Source: UBA6109 sp035366835 (GTDB lineage Bacteria; Desulfobacterota; Syntrophia; Syntrophales; UBA6109). Taken from it: 64,000 bases of DNA. The first letter of the stretch is position 1; every line of letters begins with the position of its first letter. The stretch lies in assembly GCA_035366835.1 (NCBI GenBank), contig DAOSIS010000016.1, positions 22,188 through 86,187 of the forward strand, written 5' to 3'. Both the position numbers and the translations under genes were made by a program. Below are positions 24,747-33,818 of this stretch, one piece after another. Below the pieces are notes generated by a model. The model worked only from the letters and a program-made list of their open reading frames with translations, was not told where the DNA came from and ran no database searches.

Positions 24747-25228
24747 CTTTGTCTCCCCCTTCGCAAGAGAATTTTTCCTTCTTTCGTTTTGCTTATAACA
24801 TGGTTTCCTTTTTCGAGAAAGAAGGGTGCAACCGGCGATCCTTCTGCAATGCATGTGCCAGTGCGACAACGCTGAAGAGGGTGCGGTCAATCCATCGTCA
24901 GGACTGCGGAATCGCCAGTGCACGCCCTGGAGACGGGCGGCGCCGTGCGAGGACTTCTTGAACGTTTCATTCAAAGCGTGCCCCGCATTGAACAAATAGT
25001 CGAACCTGTTTCCCCTCGGCATCGCCGATTTCCGGAGGAGCGGCTCTGGCGCGCAACTGTCGATGCGGCTGCATGGGCGAACTTCCAGATTCTTATTGAA
25101 AAAGCCCGTATCTGTCGGTACTATGCCTATCCATTGCACCACTTCGAGTCGGATCGATTGCAACAGACAGAGGCAGGGTCTCTCGCCGCGGCGTGGCCCG
25201 AATCTCCTCATGCTTTCGGGAAATCACC
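24747..25228. other. 482-base gap with no convincing gene
   Basis: A leftward reading frame stays open across much of this stretch, in frame with the c-subunit gene, but its protein is rich in His, Arg, Ser and Cys, has no ribosome site and no domain, so it is taken as chance. The stretch must hold the promoter of the leftward atpE copy and perhaps that of the rightward kinase operon; no good -35/-10 pair was found. Confidence 0.5.
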
Positions 25229-25393
25229 ATGCAGGAATTGTTGACGGCCGTCACCTATCTCGTAGCGTGGCTGATCTGTGAGTGGGTGATCGGGATTGAG
25301 AGCGGGTTGACCAAGTTGATTCTCTCCCTCGGCGCGGCGGTCTTCATCTATGTCTGGATTGCCGTGCGGGGCCGTCGTGAAAAAAAGGAATGA
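25229..25393 (+). CDS. small two-helix membrane protein
   Basis: A 54-residue open frame from ATG 25229 with two hydrophobic segments (about 4-22 and 27-46) and a strongly basic end (RGRREKKE). It ends 61 bases ahead of the histidine kinase gene on the same strand. The ribosome site is weak. Membrane-protein-like composition supports it, but no family is recognised. Confidence 0.45.
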   Translation: MQELLTAVTYLVAWLICEWVIGIESGLTKLILSLGAAVFIYVWIAVRGRREKKE

Positions 25394-25454
25394 CAGGCCC
25401 GGCGGATCTGCAGGCCAGAGTCCGCGATCCTGTTGAAGTCAGGGAAAGGCAGAG

Positions 25455-28160
25455 ATGGAGACGACCGGCGTCGAGAATACCGATACCTCCCGCAAGATGC
25501 GGATCCAGGCATCGACATGGTTCGCCTCCACGCTGGTGATCATCCTCATCCTGCTGTTCAGCTCCACCCTCCGCCACGCCCGCGAACAGGACATGATCGA
25601 TCAGCACGGCCAGCAGCAGACCGTGATCGCGAAGGCGGCTGCGGTTTCCGTTGAGGATCTGCTGTCGAATGTCCAGAAAAGCCTTCTGGTCCTGTCGAAA
25701 CTGCCGGGTACGAAGAAGGCAAAGCCCCTCGAAACGGTTGAAAACATGAAGGTCATCCACGACAGCCTCGCCGGCAAGGTCCGGTGGATCGCGCGGCTGG
25801 ATGAAAAAGGGGTGGTCCTCTCCGGTTATCCCGCGTCCTCCGCGGCAGGCGTGCTCGGGGAGTCTTTTTCCGAAGAGGAATTCTTCCGTGCCGTCGAGAA
25901 GGAACGGCGACCTTATATCGGCAGCGGCCATCCGATCGGCGCGGCCGACCAGGAAGAAAAGATCGTCGTGATGATCGGCGTGCCGAAATTCAATGCGGCG
26001 AACGCCTTTTCGGGCGTCATCGTCGCAGGCATGCCGCTTTCGGTCATCTCCGATCTCTGCAACCGCGCCAGCCGGGAGGTCATGACGCACGAATTCTGGC
26101 TCATGGACGGGAAGGGACGGTTCTTTCTGCACCCCGACGGAAGACGGATCGGCACGATCGCCGATTTCACGTCCTATCCGACGGGGGACGAAAAAGCGGA
26201 GACCTTTCTGACGGTTCTCGGCAGAAGGGAAGCGGGAACCGGTGATTTCCTTGTTCCGGACGCGCAGGGCAGCCCTCAGCGAACCATCATTTCCTATGCT
26301 CCGATATCGCTGGGCGGCGAACACTGGACCGTCGCCTTCGTCACGCCGCGGGAGAACGTGATCGCGCTCCTGCGCGTTACCTTCGTCAATTTCCTGTTCG
26401 GCTCCCTGGCCCTGATCGCCGTCGTGATCATCGCCAGTGCCGTCATCGTCCGCCGGAGCATCCGGGGGATGCGTTTCCGGGAGGAGCTCAAGCGGCTGCG
26501 GGAACGGGATCAATGGCTGGAAATGCTTCTCCGCGAGAAGAAGACCATGGAGGGGGTCGTCGAGGGATCGCCGATACCCACCTTTGTCGTTGACAAGGCC
26601 CACAAGGTGATCCTCTGGAACCGCGCCTGCGCAGAGCTCACCGGGTACGAGGCCAAAGAGATGATCGGAACGAGCCGCCAGTACGTTCCTTTCTATGCCC
26701 AGGAACGGCCGGTCATTGCCGATCTGATCCTGGACCAGGATTTCGAGGGACTGGACCGGTATTACGGCACGAAGATGATCCGGGCATCCCAGACGATCCG
26801 TGGCGCCTACGAGGCGAGGGACTACTACGAAAACCTCGGCGGGCGAAGGCGCCATCTGTATTTTCTGGCCGCTCCCATCTGCGACGAGAAGGGAAGCATC
26901 ATTGCGGCCATCGAAACGCTGCAGGACGTTTCGCGGGAAGAGGCGATGGCGAAGAATCTCCAGGAATACGCCAAGACCCTCCACGAGGAGTTGCTGGAGA
27001 ACATCCGTCTCCGGAAGGAGATCGGCTCTCTGTACAATTACCTTTCATCCATCGTGAAGAGCCTTCCGGATGACCTCTACGAAGTCGGCGAGGACGGAAC
27101 GGCGCGTTGCGTCGGCGAGGAGAGGCCGTCCGGGCACGGGCCCTGCGGAACCGGCCAGGGGGTGCCGCTGGCGACGTTGTTTCCGCCCGAGCATCGGGAT
27201 CTCGTGCTGCTGAAGTGGGAGGAGGCCCGGAAGGGGCTGGCGTCTCCCTATGAGATCGAGGAAAGGATCGGCGGCGAGGCAAAGCGGCACCTGCTGATTA
27301 CGACGACGCCGATCAGGGGCTCCGCTTCTCACCTGCTCGTCGTCCGGGACGTCACGGAGTTGAAGAACCTTGAAAAGATGTATTATGAAAGCCAGAAGCT
27401 CGCCGCGGTGGGACAGCTGTCGGCGGGAATCGCCCATGAAGTCCGGAACCCGCTGTCCTCCATCAAGATGAGCCTGCAGATTCTGGAAAAGAGGATGCAG
27501 CCGCAGGGAAACGACCTCAAACGGTTCAGGATCGCCCGGAAGGAAGTGGAACATCTGGAGCAGCTCGTCAAGGATGTCCTGATCTACGCAAAGCCCTCTG
27601 CACCGCGCAAGATGCCGGTCGATGCGCGGAAGATCGTCGAAGGTGCGTTCGCCATGGCGGAGAAGACACTTTCGGAACACCCGGTGCGCATGGAGACGGA
27701 TTATGCCGAAGGGCTCCCCCGGGTCGAAGTCGACGCGGAAATGATGAAGCAGGCCTTCCTGAACCTCGTTCTCAATGCCATCGACGCGATGGTGCCGGAC
27801 GGCCTCCTGAAGATCTCGGTCGTCCGCGGGACGGACGACCGTTTCGTTACGTTCGCATTCGAGGACAACGGGTGTGGAATCGCCGAGGAGGATCTGCACC
27901 GGGTCTTCGATCCATTCTTCACGAAGAAGCAGTACGGGACGGGTTTGGGCCTGACCCAGGTCAAGAAGATTGTGGAGATGCATGGAGGCCGCGTGGGGAT
28001 TGTCAGCGGCGCGGGCAGGGGATGCCGGGTGATCGTCGACCTGCCGGTTGCGGACCGTCCGGGAGAGCGCGACGGCGTAAAGGGCGTTGCGGTTGCAGGG
28101 AGCCGGAAATCCGCAGGGGCGGAAGGAATCGAACATGGCCAAGATTCTGATCATCGATGA
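25455..28160 (+). CDS. membrane sensor histidine kinase (Cache, PAS, HisKA, HATPase)
   Basis: A 901-residue sensor kinase. Order of parts: membrane segment (about 22-42), periplasmic double-Cache domain (about 50-300), second membrane segment (about 310-335), PAS domain (about 365-500, with WNRACAELTGYEAKEMIG), a degenerate second PAS-like part (about 520-650), HisKA with the phospho-accepting His in AGIAHEVRNPLSS (about residue 660), and HATPase (N box NLVLNAIDAM, G1 EDNGCGI, G2 GTGLGL). It senses an outside ligand and phosphorylates the NtrC-type regulator whose gene overlaps its 3' end by 26 bases. Confidence 0.92.
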   Translation: METTGVENTDTSRKMRIQASTWFASTLVIILILLFSSTLRHAREQDMIDQHGQQQTVIAKAAAVSVEDLLSNVQKSLLVLSKLPGTKKAKPLETVENMKVIHDSLAGKVRWIARLDEKGVVLSGYPASSAAGVLGESFSEEEFFRAVEKERRPYIGSGHPIGAADQEEKIVVMIGVPKFNAANAFSGVIVAGMPLSVISDLCNRASREVMTHEFWLMDGKGRFFLHPDGRRIGTIADFTSYPTGDEKAETFLTVLGRREAGTGDFLVPDAQGSPQRTIISYAPISLGGEHWTVAFVTPRENVIALLRVTFVNFLFGSLALIAVVIIASAVIVRRSIRGMRFREELKRLRERDQWLEMLLREKKTMEGVVEGSPIPTFVVDKAHKVILWNRACAELTGYEAKEMIGTSRQYVPFYAQERPVIADLILDQDFEGLDRYYGTKMIRASQTIRGAYEARDYYENLGGRRRHLYFLAAPICDEKGSIIAAIETLQDVSREEAMAKNLQEYAKTLHEELLENIRLRKEIGSLYNYLSSIVKSLPDDLYEVGEDGTARCVGEERPSGHGPCGTGQGVPLATLFPPEHRDLVLLKWEEARKGLASPYEIEERIGGEAKRHLLITTTPIRGSASHLLVVRDVTELKNLEKMYYESQKLAAVGQLSAGIAHEVRNPLSSIKMSLQILEKRMQPQGNDLKRFRIARKEVEHLEQLVKDVLIYAKPSAPRKMPVDARKIVEGAFAMAEKTLSEHPVRMETDYAEGLPRVEVDAEMMKQAFLNLVLNAIDAMVPDGLLKISVVRGTDDRFVTFAFEDNGCGIAEEDLHRVFDPFFTKKQYGTGLGLTQVKKIVEMHGGRVGIVSGAGRGCRVIVDLPVADRPGERDGVKGVAVAGSRKSAGAEGIEHGQDSDHR

Positions 28161-29514
28161 CGACAGTTCGATTTGTGAAACGCTGGAAATGTATCTGACC
28201 GAGGAAGGATACGAAGTTCAGTCGGCGCTGACCGGCACGGAAGGCCTCAACCGTTTCGTGGAGACGTCGCCGGATGTGGTGATTCTCGACATCCGTCTGC
28301 CCGATGTGAATGGTTTCACGATTCTCGAGGACCTTCGCGAAGAGAACGAAGACGTGAAGGTCATCATGATCACCGCCTATCACGACATGGACTCCACGAT
28401 CCGGGCCATGAAGATGGGGGCTTTCGACTATATCCACAAGCCGATCAACGTCGACGAGCTCGACATCGCGATCAAGAAGGCGATCCGCACGACGGAGCTG
28501 GAGAAGAAGATTCACGGCCTCCTGATGGAGCCCTCGCGCGTTTTCAAGGTCGGGGACATCGTCGGCTCGAACCGCCAGATGCGGGAGATCTTCAAGATCA
28601 TCGGTGTCGTTTCCCAGAACCGGGCGACGGTTCTGATCCAGGGTGAGAGCGGCACCGGCAAGGAACTCATCGCGAAAGTGATCCACAACAACACGGCCGC
28701 CGATGAACCCTATATCGGGGTGAACTGCTCCGCCATCGTGGACACGCTCCTGGAATCGGAGCTGTTCGGGCACGAAAAGGGATCCTTCACGGGGGCGGTG
28801 GGAAGAAAACTCGGCAAATTCGAGCTCGCCCGCTACGGCACGGTCTTTCTTGACGAGATCAGCGAAATGTCGCTGAACCTCCAGTCCAAGCTCCTGAGAG
28901 TTCTCCAGGAGATGGAGTTCGAAAGGGTCGGCGGAAAGGATCGGGTCCAGGTGCATGCCCGGATCGTTGCGGCCACCAACAAGGACCTCAAGACGCTGGT
29001 GGAGGAGGGAAAGTTCCGTGAAGATCTCTATTACCGGCTGAACATCGTGGCCATCACCATTCCGCCTCTCCGGGAGCGCAGGGAAGACATTCCGCAGCTG
29101 GTGGAGTACCTTCTCTCCAAGATCAATGTGGATCTTCACAAGCGGATGCTCGGCGTCTCGGACGACGTGATGGAGATGTTTCGTCGTTACAGCTGGCCGG
29201 GGAATATCCGTGAATTGGAGAATCTCCTCATCCGGGCCTGCGTGGTTGCAAAGGGGCAGCTCCTGCAGTCGGAGGACTTTCCGGAACTGCAGGAGCGAAA
29301 AGCGGTGGAGCCGGCCGCATGCCAGGGACCGGAAGCTGAGTTCAGGAAGGACGGCCGCTTCCTGACCCTCGACGAGCTGGAAGAGCGGTATATCCGTAAG
29401 GTTCTGAAAGAAACGACGAAGAACAAGGGCGAGATCTGCGAGCTCCTCGGGATATCCCGGCCGACGCTGGAAAGAAAACTGGAGAAATACGGCATTGCGT
29501 TCGAGCGCGACTGA
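28135..29514 (+). CDS. NtrC-family sigma-54 response regulator
   Basis: A 459-residue activator. Receiver domain at residues 1-120 with acceptor Asp in VVILDIRLPD (about 54) and Lys in YIHKPIN; AAA+ domain at about 145-380 with Walker A GESGTGKE, sigma-54 contact loop GSFTGA (Ser in place of the first Ala of GAFTGA) and Walker B GTVFLDEI; Fis-type helix-turn-helix at the end (GEICELLGISRPTLERKL). It should activate sigma-54 promoters when phosphorylated by the kinase next to it. Starting at ATG 28135 inside the kinase gene gives the exact receiver N-terminus. Targets are unknown. Confidence 0.94.
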   Translation: MAKILIIDDDSSICETLEMYLTEEGYEVQSALTGTEGLNRFVETSPDVVILDIRLPDVNGFTILEDLREENEDVKVIMITAYHDMDSTIRAMKMGAFDYIHKPINVDELDIAIKKAIRTTELEKKIHGLLMEPSRVFKVGDIVGSNRQMREIFKIIGVVSQNRATVLIQGESGTGKELIAKVIHNNTAADEPYIGVNCSAIVDTLLESELFGHEKGSFTGAVGRKLGKFELARYGTVFLDEISEMSLNLQSKLLRVLQEMEFERVGGKDRVQVHARIVAATNKDLKTLVEEGKFREDLYYRLNIVAITIPPLRERREDIPQLVEYLLSKINVDLHKRMLGVSDDVMEMFRRYSWPGNIRELENLLIRACVVAKGQLLQSEDFPELQERKAVEPAACQGPEAEFRKDGRFLTLDELEERYIRKVLKETTKNKGEICELLGISRPTLERKLEKYGIAFERD

Positions 29515-29526
29515 CGGGAGAAGTGG

Positions 29527-30111
29527 ATGAGTACAGAGAGGTCAACCTTCGTCAAGAGTGCCACGGCACCCGCGCATTATCCGCCGGACAACCTGCCGGA
29601 AGTGGCCTTCGCGGGCCGCTCGAACGTCGGCAAGTCTTCTCTCATCAACGTCCTGCTGGGTCGGAAGAATCTGGCGAGAACGGGCTCCACGCCCGGTTGC
29701 ACCCAGACCCTGAACTTCTTCCTCTTCGAAGGTCGCCTGTCCATCGCCGATCTCCCGGGATACGGATATGCGCGTGTTTCCCACTCCGTCAGGGCGCAGT
29801 GGAAAGACGTCGTCGAGACGTACCTGCAGCAGCGATCCTCCCTGCGCCTGGTGATCTTCGTCATGGACATCCGGCGCGACCCTGCGGACGGGGATCTCGA
29901 CCTGCTGGCCTGGCTGCGCCGCGGGCAGCGGGAAACGCTCGTCGTCCTCACCAAGATCGACAAGCTGTCCCGATCGGAGCAAAAAGAGCGCTCCGCAAAG
30001 ATCCTGCTGGATCTGGAGCCCTTCGGTGTCGCCGGCGTCGTCCTTTTCTCCGCCAAGACCGGAGAGGGCAGGGACGCTCTCTGGAAAAAAATAAACAAGT
30101 CGGGATGGTAG
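29527..30111 (+). CDS. engB: ribosome biogenesis GTP-binding protein YsxC/EngB
   Basis: A 194-residue circularly ordinary GTPase: G1 GRSNVGKSS (about residues 32-40), G2 region TGSTPGCTQTLNFF, G3 DLPGYGYA, G4 TKIDKLS, G5 FSAKTGEG. It assists assembly of the large ribosomal subunit. The start follows the response-regulator stop by 12 bases, with GGGAGAAG as ribosome site, so it may be cotranscribed. Confidence 0.95.
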   Translation: MSTERSTFVKSATAPAHYPPDNLPEVAFAGRSNVGKSSLINVLLGRKNLARTGSTPGCTQTLNFFLFEGRLSIADLPGYGYARVSHSVRAQWKDVVETYLQQRSSLRLVIFVMDIRRDPADGDLDLLAWLRRGQRETLVVLTKIDKLSRSEQKERSAKILLDLEPFGVAGVVLFSAKTGEGRDALWKKINKSGW

Positions 30112-30195
30112 CGAAACCGGAATGACTGAAAGCGTGCGATCACTTTCCATCGTCCAAATAGATTTTTTCTATGAGGTCGTGAATTTTTTTTATTC

Positions 30196-30223
30196 TTGAC
30201 ATCGAAAAAAAATGTGGTATTAG
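30196..30223 (+). promoter_or_regulatory. predicted promoter of the rseC-rnf-nfn operon
   Basis: TTGACA (30196-30201), a 16-base A-rich spacer and TATTAG (30218-30223), in A/T-rich DNA 150 bases ahead of the rseC-like gene. Confidence 0.65.
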
Positions 30224-30236
30224 TACGCCCGCGTCG

Positions 30237-30259
30237 AATGGTAAGTTATCCTTACCATT
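30237..30259 (+). promoter_or_regulatory. palindromic operator or leader hairpin ahead of rnf
   Basis: AATGGTAAG (30237-30245), TTATC, CTTACCATT (30251-30259): a perfect 9+9 inverted repeat. It lies about at or just after the expected start of transcription, a classic site for repressor binding. The sequence does not match the Rex consensus. Confidence 0.6.
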
Positions 30260-30372
30260 GACAAGTTCATGCTCATTCGTTGCTGACGCTGTATCCGGGT
30301 TCGGGGGGATCGGCAGGGAAGACAGGAAAGGAAGTCTTTTCCCGGGATGTCTCTGCCGGAGGTGTCCATCGC

Positions 30373-30810
30373 ATGCTCGAACAGGGAGTGGTCAGAAAAA
30401 TTATCTCCCCAGACACAGTTGAAGTTTCTTTGAAAAAAACGGAATCCTGCCACAAATGCAGGGCCTGCAATGACGATGGCGCAGGAGCTGTTTCCATCGA
30501 AGCCGGCAACGCCGCGGGAGCGAAGGTGGGAGATTGCGTAGAAATCGAGATCCCCACCGGCGGCGTGGTGGCGGCCAGTTCCATCGTGTACCTTCTGCCG
30601 ATCGCCTTCCTTCTTGCAGGGTATCTGTGCGGATCTCTCTGGAGCCGCTTTTTTTATGACAGCGATTCCGAAGGCTTGGGCGTCCTCTGCGCCCTGGCGT
30701 TTCTGGCGGCGAGCTTCGTGGCGGTCCGGCATTACGACCGCAGGGTCCGGAGAAGAGGCAGTCTTCGCGCGCAGGTTCTTCGCATATTGATCGGGCCGGA
30801 AGGCGTTTGA
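30373..30810 (+). CDS. RseC/MucC-family positive regulator-like protein
   Basis: A 145-residue protein of the RseC family, which in many bacteria precedes rnf genes and may help SoxR reduction or Rnf assembly. It begins MLEQGVVRKI, has the Cys cluster SCHKCRACN (residues about 21-30) and two membrane segments (about 72-92 and 100-118). ATG 30373 follows GGAGGTG; in-frame upstream codons do not match the family. First gene of the rnf operon. Confidence 0.88.
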   Translation: MLEQGVVRKIISPDTVEVSLKKTESCHKCRACNDDGAGAVSIEAGNAAGAKVGDCVEIEIPTGGVVAASSIVYLLPIAFLLAGYLCGSLWSRFFYDSDSEGLGVLCALAFLAASFVAVRHYDRRVRRRGSLRAQVLRILIGPEGV

Positions 30811-30839
30811 CGTCTGAGAATCGTGGATCATTGAGGAAT

Positions 30840-32168
30840 ATGAAAACATTCGCACGTGGCATCGGGAATTTGAAACACCGCAAAGGGGCGACGGAGGCGT
30901 CGCCCCTTGTCGAGATGCCGGCGCCGAAGCGCATCGTCCTGCCGATGATGCAGAACTTGGGCGTGCCGGCGGAGCCGATCGTAAAGGTAGGGGACGAAGT
31001 CGTGGAAGGCCAGAAGGTCGCCGACTCGTCCAAGTTCGTGTCCGCCCCCATTCACGCATCGATCGCGGGCAAGGTCACAAAGATCGAGAAGCTCACGCAT
31101 CCGACCGGGGTTCAGTCCCTGTCGATCGTGATCGAGGCAGGCGGCGAAGCGCCGGTGACGATGCGGTGCGAACTGCCCCTTTCGCCCGAGTCGGCTGCTC
31201 CCGACGACATCCGCAAGGCCATACGCGAAGCCGGCATCGTCGGTCTGGGGGGCGCTGCCTTCCCCGCCCACGTGAAGCTGAACCCGCCGAAGGAAAAGAA
31301 GATCGATACGGTGATCATCAACGGCTGCGAATGCGAGCCGTACATCACGATCGATCATCGACTGATGCTGGAAAGGACCGCGGACCTCATTTTCGGCGCG
31401 CGTCTGGTTGCAAGGGCCGTCGGAGCCGGCAGGCTCATCTTCGGGATCGAGGAAAACAAACCCAACGCCATCGAGAAAATCCGGGCCGAGCTGGGCAGCC
31501 TGCAGCTCGGTCTGCGGACGGAAGTCGTCCCGCTGAAGGCCAAGTACCCGCAGGGCGGGGAGAAGATGCTGATCAAGTCCATCCTCAATCGCGAGGTCCC
31601 TCCCAAGGGCGGGTTGCCGATGGACGTCGGCGTCGTCGTTCACAACGTGGGGACCACCATCGCCATCGCCGATGCGGTCCGTTTCGGCACTCCGCTCATC
31701 CGTCGCGCCGTCACGGTGACGGGGAGCGCCGTACGCGAACCGAAGAATCTCATCGTGCGCATCGGGACGCTGTTCGAGGATATCCTCCAATTCTGCGGCG
31801 GATTGACCGACGATGTGGCGAAAGTCGTCATGGGGGGGCCGATGACGGGTTTCGCCGTGTCGTCTCTGGATGTGCCGGTTGTCAAGGGGACCTCGTGCAT
31901 CCTGGCTTTGAACCGCAAAGACGCCCAGTCGTTCGAGGAAGGGGATTGTATCCGTTGCGGCCGCTGTATCCGCGCCTGTCCCATGGGGTTGATGCCGAAC
32001 TATCTTGGCGTGTATACCAAGCGGAAGAATTGGGATAAGGTCAAGGAATACAACGTGACCGATTGCTTCGAGTGCGGTTGCTGCACCTATGTCTGTCCCA
32101 GCCGCATCTACCTTGTTCATTACGTCAAAGTGGCCAAGAAAGAATTACAACTCAGGAAGACCGTATGA
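30840..32168 (+). CDS. rnfC: Rnf complex subunit C
   Basis: A 442-residue NADH-binding subunit of the ion-pumping ferredoxin:NAD+ oxidoreductase. The Gly-rich GLGGAAFPAHVKLNPP (about residue 138) is in the NADH/FMN domain, VINGCECEPYITIDH follows, and two [4Fe-4S] motifs CIRCGRCIRACP and CFECGCCTYVCP lie at about 372 and 411. GAGG is just ahead of ATG 30840. It overlaps rnfD by 4 bases. Confidence 0.97.
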   Translation: MKTFARGIGNLKHRKGATEASPLVEMPAPKRIVLPMMQNLGVPAEPIVKVGDEVVEGQKVADSSKFVSAPIHASIAGKVTKIEKLTHPTGVQSLSIVIEAGGEAPVTMRCELPLSPESAAPDDIRKAIREAGIVGLGGAAFPAHVKLNPPKEKKIDTVIINGCECEPYITIDHRLMLERTADLIFGARLVARAVGAGRLIFGIEENKPNAIEKIRAELGSLQLGLRTEVVPLKAKYPQGGEKMLIKSILNREVPPKGGLPMDVGVVVHNVGTTIAIADAVRFGTPLIRRAVTVTGSAVREPKNLIVRIGTLFEDILQFCGGLTDDVAKVVMGGPMTGFAVSSLDVPVVKGTSCILALNRKDAQSFEEGDCIRCGRCIRACPMGLMPNYLGVYTKRKNWDKVKEYNVTDCFECGCCTYVCPSRIYLVHYVKVAKKELQLRKTV

Positions 32169-33088
32169 CCGCATCCTTCGACACCTCTTCTTCGCCTCAT
32201 ATCCGCGCCCGCGACGATGCCAAGAGCATCATGTGGTGGGTGGTCATCGCACTGCTGTTCCCCTGCGCCTCCGCCGTGTACTTCTTCGGAGTGAAGGCGA
32301 TCGTGCTGATCGTCTTCACGACGGCCGTCGCCATGGGGACGGAAGCGGCGTTCCAGTGGATCCTCGGGAAACCGGTCACCATCAAGGACGGCAGCGCCGC
32401 CGTGACCGGGGTGTTGCTGGCGCTTGTCCTGCCGCCGACGCTTCCCCTGTGGATGGCGGCGGTCGGCGCGATCGTCGCAATCGCCCTTGTCAAGCACCTC
32501 TTCGGCGGGCTCGGGTACAACATCTTCAATCCGGCGCTCGCGGCGCGCGCCGTGCTCCTGGCCTCCTGGCCCGTGGCGATGACGACCTGGACGCAGCCGC
32601 TGGATGCCGTGACGGCGGCGACCCCTCTTTTTCTGATGAAAATGGGCCAACCCGTCCCGGATTACCTGACCCTGTTTCTGGGCAACCGGGCCGGCTCGCT
32701 CGGCGAGACATCGGCTCTGATGATCCTGATCGGGGCGGCGATCCTCTTCTGGAGGAAGATCATCGACTGGCCAATCCCTGTCTCGTACATCGGGATAGTT
32801 TACGGGTTGAGCTTCGTGTTGGGCCAGGATCCCCTTTTCCACGTTGTCAGCGGCGGTCTCCTGCTGGGCGCCTTCTTCATGGCGACGGACTACGTGACGG
32901 CGCCGGTCACGACGCCCGGGCGGCTGATTTTCGGAGTGGGTTGTGGAATCATGACGGTGCTGATCCGTCTGTACGGCGGTTTCCCGGAAGGCGTGAACTA
33001 TTCGATCCTGCTTATGAACATCCTCACGCCGCTTATTGACACGTATGCAAGACCACGGATATTCGGTGAGATCAGGAAACATGCTTAA
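32165..33088 (+). CDS. rnfD: Rnf complex subunit D
   Basis: A 307-residue membrane subunit with about nine helices. The likely covalent-FMN Thr is in SLGETSALMI (about residue 183), the family's site. It starts at ATG 32165 inside the rnfC stop. The end (TAA 33086-33088) overlaps the rnfG start by 8 bases. Just past its end the assembly is faulty: part of its own sequence (32780-32833) is repeated at 33097-33151. Confidence 0.95.
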   Translation: MTASFDTSSSPHIRARDDAKSIMWWVVIALLFPCASAVYFFGVKAIVLIVFTTAVAMGTEAAFQWILGKPVTIKDGSAAVTGVLLALVLPPTLPLWMAAVGAIVAIALVKHLFGGLGYNIFNPALAARAVLLASWPVAMTTWTQPLDAVTAATPLFLMKMGQPVPDYLTLFLGNRAGSLGETSALMILIGAAILFWRKIIDWPIPVSYIGIVYGLSFVLGQDPLFHVVSGGLLLGAFFMATDYVTAPVTTPGRLIFGVGCGIMTVLIRLYGGFPEGVNYSILLMNILTPLIDTYARPRIFGEIRKHA

Positions 33089-33096
33089 AATTCTGA

Positions 33097-33307
33097 GTCT
33101 CGTACATCGGGATAGTTTACGGGTTGAGCTTCGTGTTGGGCCAGGATCCCCNNNNNNNNNNNNNNNNNNNNNNNNNNNNNNNNNNNNNNNNNNNNNNNNN
33201 NNNNNNNNNNNNNNNNNNNNNNNNNNNNNNNNNNNNNNNNNNNNNNNNNNNCGTATGCAAGACCACGGATATTCGGTGAGATCAGGAAACATGCTTAAAA
33301 TTCTGAA
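33097..33307. other. assembly gap (100 N) with duplicated flanks
   Basis: Bases 33152-33251 are N. The 55 bases before the gap repeat rnfD-internal sequence (32780-32833), and the 56 bases after it repeat 33041-33096 (end of rnfD and start of rnfG). The most likely true order is rnfD directly running into rnfG, so this segment is probably not in the genome. Confidence 0.9.
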
Positions 33308-33818
33308 ATTGGCGTTCACGTTGACGGTTTTCTGCGTTGTCTCCGCAGGCGCACTGGCGTATGTCTTCATGTTCACGGGACCGAAGATCGAGTCCAATGC
33401 CAAGCTTGCCTTCGAGCGTTCCCTGAAGGAAGTCCTTCCGGGTGCCGAGACCTTCAACCCGGTGGGAAAGGAAGGCAGGATCTTCGAAGGCGTCGCCGCC
33501 GGCAAGCCGGTGGGCACGGCGGTTCTCGTTGCGCCGCGCGGATACAGTGGCAGCATCCGGATGCTGGTGGGCGTGGACGGAGACCTGAAGGTCAAGGGAA
33601 TCAAGGTTCTCGATCAGCGGGAGACGCCGGGTCTGGGGACGAATATCCTCAAACCCAAGTTCCTGGGGCAGTTCATCGGGAAGAGTTCCGCCGACAAGCT
33701 GGAACCGAAGAAGGACGTGGAAGCCATCACGGGAGCGACCATCTCGACCCGCGGCGTCTGTGAGGGCGTCCGTGCGGCGCTGACGGGAGCGTCCGAATTC
33801 GCGAAAGGTGCAAAATGA
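33291..33818 (+). CDS. rnfG: Rnf complex subunit G
   Basis: A 175-residue subunit with an N-terminal membrane anchor and an FMN-binding domain. The covalent FMN Thr is in AITGATISTRGV (about residue 152), the target motif of ApbE, whose gene is downstream. ATG 33291 is the rnfG start in the copy right of the gap and leads into an intact frame. It overlaps rnfE by 4 bases. Confidence 0.94.
   Translation: MLKILKLAFTLTVFCVVSAGALAYVFMFTGPKIESNAKLAFERSLKEVLPGAETFNPVGKEGRIFEGVAAGKPVGTAVLVAPRGYSGSIRMLVGVDGDLKVKGIKVLDQRETPGLGTNILKPKFLGQFIGKSSADKLEPKKDVEAITGATISTRGVCEGVRAALTGASEFAKGAK

Noticed and set aside
24747..25211. Upstream in-frame extension of the first c-subunit gene to 280 residues
   Set aside because: The extension has no hydrophobic or family features and a strong ribosome site lies directly before ATG 24746.
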